Of a stretch of DNA of 7,818 nt, positions 5,249-7,818 are shown piece after piece. Position 1 is the first letter of the stretch. Each line of letters starts with the position of its first letter. A program made the translations under genes and the position numbers. The notes below the pieces were generated by a model. That model saw only the letters and a program-made list of their open reading frames with translations, was not told the DNA's origin and searched no databases. This stretch comes from CAWELS01 sp964468205 (lineage in GTDB: Bacteria; Acidobacteriota; Terriglobia; Bryobacterales; Bryobacteraceae), in the NCBI GenBank assembly GCA_964468205.1, contig CAYXVG010000136.1, positions 1-7,818 on the forward strand. Direction: 5' to 3'.

Positions 5249-7818
5249 TTACTGAACCGCGACGGTCCGGAGGTCGATGGAGCCGTCGACGATGATGCCG
5301 CGGTCGAGGCCGGGGGCCTGGAACTCGATGACATCATCGGCGGGCATGACGGCGATGCCGAGCAAACCGCCGTTGTCGTCAGTCCCGGCCACCTTGCTTG
5401 CTAGCGGCAGTGTGCTTGTGTGCGAGGACGGGACGTGGAAGCTGGACTTCGCGCCGCTTTCGACGCAGACGAAGCCGCCCACCGTGTCCGTGTTTTCGTT
5501 CGCCGCGGCACCGAAGATCGCAATGATCTGGTTGCCGGCGCTGCCGGACCAGTTGACCGTGACGCCGTTGGCTCGGTTGATTGTATCCGGGGGAGCGATC
5601 ATCATCACCGGCTGGCGGAGCGTGAACTGTTTGCTAGCTGGGCCGACTTGCGAGCCTCCGGGAATCTGCAGTTGGTAGGAGCCACCGTCGAGGAATGGCG
5701 CCGGGAGAATGCTAGTGATCAGGGCGAGATCTTCCGGCACCTGGCGGACACGCCCGCCGAGAATTCCGATGTAGATGCCCGGCGACTCCTCGTCGGCGAG
5801 CTGGAACGGCCGCGGTCCGGCCGGACCGTTGATGACGAACTCGGGGCCCGCGTCAAGGCCTTGGTATTCAGGCTCCTCCACGCCACCCGGCAGGTCGTCA
5901 CCGCCGACCCCGCCAAGGTCGATCCCGCCGAATTCCTCGAGCAGATTGCTGAGGTCGAACTGCCGCGTAGCGCTCGACTGGCAGGTTCCGACCGGCGGGA
6001 TCAGTCCGAGGAGTTCATTGCCGCCGGTGTCGTAAGGCGGCACGTCGACGAAGAGCCCCAGGCCGATATCGGCCTCGAGGTCGGCGGTCATGACGGAACG
6101 TTCGTTGTCGTCCTCGATTTCCGCGAACATGTTCGCCCGCAGAAGAATGATGGCGCCGGTTTTGCCGCCCTCGTTGACCATTGGGACGAACGGAACGCCG
6201 GAGCCGGCCGAGCAGTCCATGCCGGGCTGGCCGATGGCCATGGTGACCGTGTTGCTGTGTGCGCCCTCGACTTCAATCTGAACCGGGATATGGCAGCCTT
6301 CTTGAATGTCTCCCGGCAGTTCGATATAGATGTTGTCCACGCCAGCCGCTCCGGGCGCCCGGCCCCAATAGAGCAGCTTCATCTGGCGGCCAGCCACCGT
6401 GGCCTTGACGTTGAAGGGTAGATTGCCGGCTGGCGGAGCCTGGTTGTCCGGGCCATTGATGGGTCCGAGACCAGTCCCCCAGATGACCGCGATCTGGCCG
6501 GGCCGGGCGGGATTTCCGGTGGTGTTCAGGAGAACGCTCGTTTGCGAGTTCCAGTTCTGCACAATGCCGGGGCCACGCCCGGCTGAAAGTGTGAAGATGC
6601 CGAAGTTGTGCCTCACGATCTTCACCGTAGTGCGCGCTTCGAGGCCGTTGTAGCGGACCACCATTTCTGCGTTGCCGAGCGGAGCGTTTGAAGGAATGAT
6701 GCCGTTGGCCTGATTCTGGGCGATGCCGTTGGCCTGATTCTGGGCGACGAAGTGCAAGGGGCACGTAACCACCGAACCGCCCCCATGAATTTCGATGACG
6801 ACACCACCCAGTCCCTGGGTGGTGGGAAGCGGGAAGCTGCTTGCCTCATGCCGTTGGGCGGGGCCGATATTTTCGCCGAACACCGAGAAGAAGGATCCCT
6901 GCGCCAGCCCGCCACCCGGAAGATCCGGCGGCGTGTAGCTAGCGGCGTTCACCGCGCCACTCAAAATCGGCCCACCGCCCGCCGATCCACCTGCGGCTTG
7001 AGAGACGCCAAACGACTTTCCGGCGATCGTCAGGGATCCGCTCCGTGTGGTTGCATTGGGGTTGGCGCTTATCGAGTAGCCCACCGAGCCACTGCCGGTT
7101 CCGGTGGAGCCGCTGGAGATGGAGATCCAGCTATCGTTGCTCGACGCGGACCAGTTGCAGGAGGAGGCGCTGGCGGTCACCGAGACGCTGCCCGAGCCCC
7201 CGGCCGCCCCGACACTGGTACTCGTGGGCGAGATGGTGAATGTGCAGGCCGGCGCACCCGCTTGTGTGACAGTGAAGGTACGGTTAGCAATGGTGATGGT
7301 TCCGGTTCGCGCTGCCGGGGAAGTATTCGCCAGCACGTCGTAACTGACGGCGCTTGACCCGACGGTTTGGACAACGATCCAGGCCGCATTGCTGGTGGCT
7401 GTCACGTTGCAGCCGGGTGTGGTGGAAACAAGAACGAGATAACCGGTACCACCGGACGCAGGCACCGGCTGGGTTTCCGGACTGATCGAGTAACTGCAGC
7501 CCGGCGCACCGCCCCCGCCGCCGGCTCCCAAAACAAGGCTGAGATCGTCGACGTAGCCGTCATTGTAGCTTCCGTCCGTGCGGGTGAAGTCGACGGTTAC
7601 CTGAATGGTTCGGGTTCCGGCCGGGAGCGTACCGGAAGCGCTCTGTAGGATCATGCCCGTGGCGCTGTTTCGCTGGGCAGGGCTAACCGGCCCGATTACC
7701 GCCGTGCCGAGCTGAGAACCGAATCCGCCGAGGAACGTAGCCGTGACCTTGGCATTGTCTCTATGAGACTGGTAGCCCCCGATATACGCCGCCAGAGAAT
7801 AAGGATACGAACCGGCAT
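5249..7818 (-). CDS. Large extracytoplasmic protein with BACON-like repeats and a TIGR03437-type domain (N-terminus beyond window)
   Basis: The frame is open from the right edge to TAA at 5249-5251, about 855 codons. The internal ATG at 7654 is not a likely start, because the upstream 54 codons continue the same domain. Domains in order are: a beta-rich domain ending DGYVDDLSLVL (edge to about 7530), similar to jelly-roll carbohydrate-binding-like modules; a Gly linker; two BACON-like repeats (about 7498-7259 and 7246-6992), each starting with Cys-x-Phe/Tyr-x-Ile-Ser-Pro, with a W-I core and a TVTQAG or GVSQAAG end; and a TIGR03437-type domain (about 6967-6195) with AVNAASYTPP, FSVFGENIGPA, PSNAPLG, PARPGQ and GTGLGP. 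A last region of about 310 residues is Gly/Asp-rich and not recognised. These parts point to a secreted or surface protein, probably binding glycans or other proteins; no enzyme motif is visible. It faces merR and has no functional link to mercury. TIGR03437 abundance is a strong Acidobacteriota marker. Confidence 0.88.
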   Translation of the reverse strand, partial: AGSYPYSLAAYIGGYQSHRDNAKVTATFLGGFGSQLGTAVIGPVSPAQRNSATGMILQSASGTLPAGTRTIQVTVDFTRTDGSYNDGYVDDLSLVLGAGGGGGAPGCSYSISPETQPVPASGGTGYLVLVSTTPGCNVTATSNAAWIVVQTVGSSAVSYDVLANTSPAARTGTITIANRTFTVTQAGAPACTFTISPTSTSVGAAGGSGSVSVTASASSCNWSASSNDSWISISSGSTGTGSGSVGYSISANPNATTRSGSLTIAGKSFGVSQAAGGSAGGGPILSGAVNAASYTPPDLPGGGLAQGSFFSVFGENIGPAQRHEASSFPLPTTQGLGGVVIEIHGGGSVVTCPLHFVAQNQANGIAQNQANGIIPSNAPLGNAEMVVRYNGLEARTTVKIVRHNFGIFTLSAGRGPGIVQNWNSQTSVLLNTTGNPARPGQIAVIWGTGLGPINGPDNQAPPAGNLPFNVKATVAGRQMKLLYWGRAPGAAGVDNIYIELPGDIQEGCHIPVQIEVEGAHSNTVTMAIGQPGMDCSAGSGVPFVPMVNEGGKTGAIILLRANMFAEIEDDNERSVMTADLEADIGLGLFVDVPPYDTGGNELLGLIPPVGTCQSSATRQFDLSNLLEEFGGIDLGGVGGDDLPGGVEEPEYQGLDAGPEFVINGPAGPRPFQLADEESPGIYIGILGGRVRQVPEDLALITSILPAPFLDGGSYQLQIPGGSQVGPASKQFTLRQPVMMIAPPDTINRANGVTVNWSGSAGNQIIAIFGAAANENTDTVGGFVCVESGAKSSFHVPSSHTSTLPLASKVAGTDDNGGLLGIAVMPADDVIEFQAPGLDRGIIVDGSIDLRTVAVQ
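6698..6745 (-). repeat. Exact 24-bp tandem duplication inside the TIGR03437-type domain
   Basis: Bases 6698-6721 and 6722-6745 are identical and in frame. They encode AQNQANGI twice (VAQNQANGI followed by AQNQANGI, then IPSNAPLG). Related domains usually have one Gln-x-Asn strand here before P-x-x-x-P-x-G, so the second copy looks like an 8-residue insertion. The identity of the copies suggests recent slippage or an assembly artefact. Confidence 0.9.
6992..7498 (-). repeat. Two BACON-like protein repeats in tandem
   Basis: The two repeats are about 80-85 residues each and share the order Cys-x-Phe/Tyr-x-Ile-Ser-Pro, a Gly-Gly-x-Gly turn, Cys-Asn followed by Thr/Ser-Ala, a W-I core, an R-(T/S)-G-(T/S)-(I/L)-T-I-A stretch and a closing (V/F)-x-V-(T/S)-Q-A. 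The DNA copies are diverged, so this is an old duplication maintained at protein level. The second repeat has a longer Ser/Gly-rich loop. BACON domains are immunoglobulin-like folds, often in glycan-binding or mucin-binding proteins. Confidence 0.78.

Noticed and set aside
5420..6421. 333-codon plus-strand open frame opposite the large surface protein
   Set aside because: It is a shadow of the coding strand, rich in Arg, Asp and Val, with no motif, while the minus strand carries recognised domains.

Overview
The window looks like a piece of an Acidobacteriota chromosome (Bryobacter/Solibacter-type) or a closely linked replicon that carries a mobile element and a mercury-resistance operon. The host guess rests mainly on the large minus-strand protein at the right end. 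It joins two BACON-like repeats to a domain of the TIGR03437 type (Solibacter uncharacterised C-terminal domain), a combination typical of that phylum. High GC and small SnoaL-like and DoxX-like proteins fit but do not prove it.

Left part (1-1150, minus strand): the 5' end of an IS91-family transposase (HUH/Y2 type), cut by the window edge, sits 6 bases after a complete tyrosine recombinase gene. The recombinase has all the catalytic residues. Just upstream of it is an extended stem-loop (1094-1148) that contains the ribosome binding site of the recombinase; it may be the terminal (ter) end of the element, a translational switch, or both.

Middle part (about 1210-2092, plus strand): an interrupted SnoaL/NTF2-like gene with an in-frame amber codon (1595-1597) and no good start, followed 21 bases later by a small DoxX-like membrane protein. 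A long open frame antisense to both genes is judged spurious.

Mercury region (2213-5116): a compact, complete mer module. On the minus strand merT, merP and merA encode the inner-membrane Hg(II) importer, the periplasmic Hg(II) carrier and mercuric reductase. merR is divergent on the plus strand. A perfect 10-bp dyad operator (4669-4692) lies inside an over-long promoter spacer, the arrangement MerR needs for Hg-dependent DNA untwisting. Hg(II) would be bound by MerP, passed to MerT, carried inward and reduced to Hg(0) by MerA, while MerR switches the operon on. No merB, merC, merD or merE is present in the window, and MerA lacks the usual N-terminal metal-binding domain.

Right part (5117-7818): a strong stem-loop (5214-5240) between converging merR and a large secreted or surface-type protein gene that runs off the right edge. 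That gene contains an exact 24-bp tandem duplication. The main point for a second look is the joining of a recombinase-bearing IS91-like element to a neighbouring mer operon on the side where such elements can mobilise adjacent DNA.
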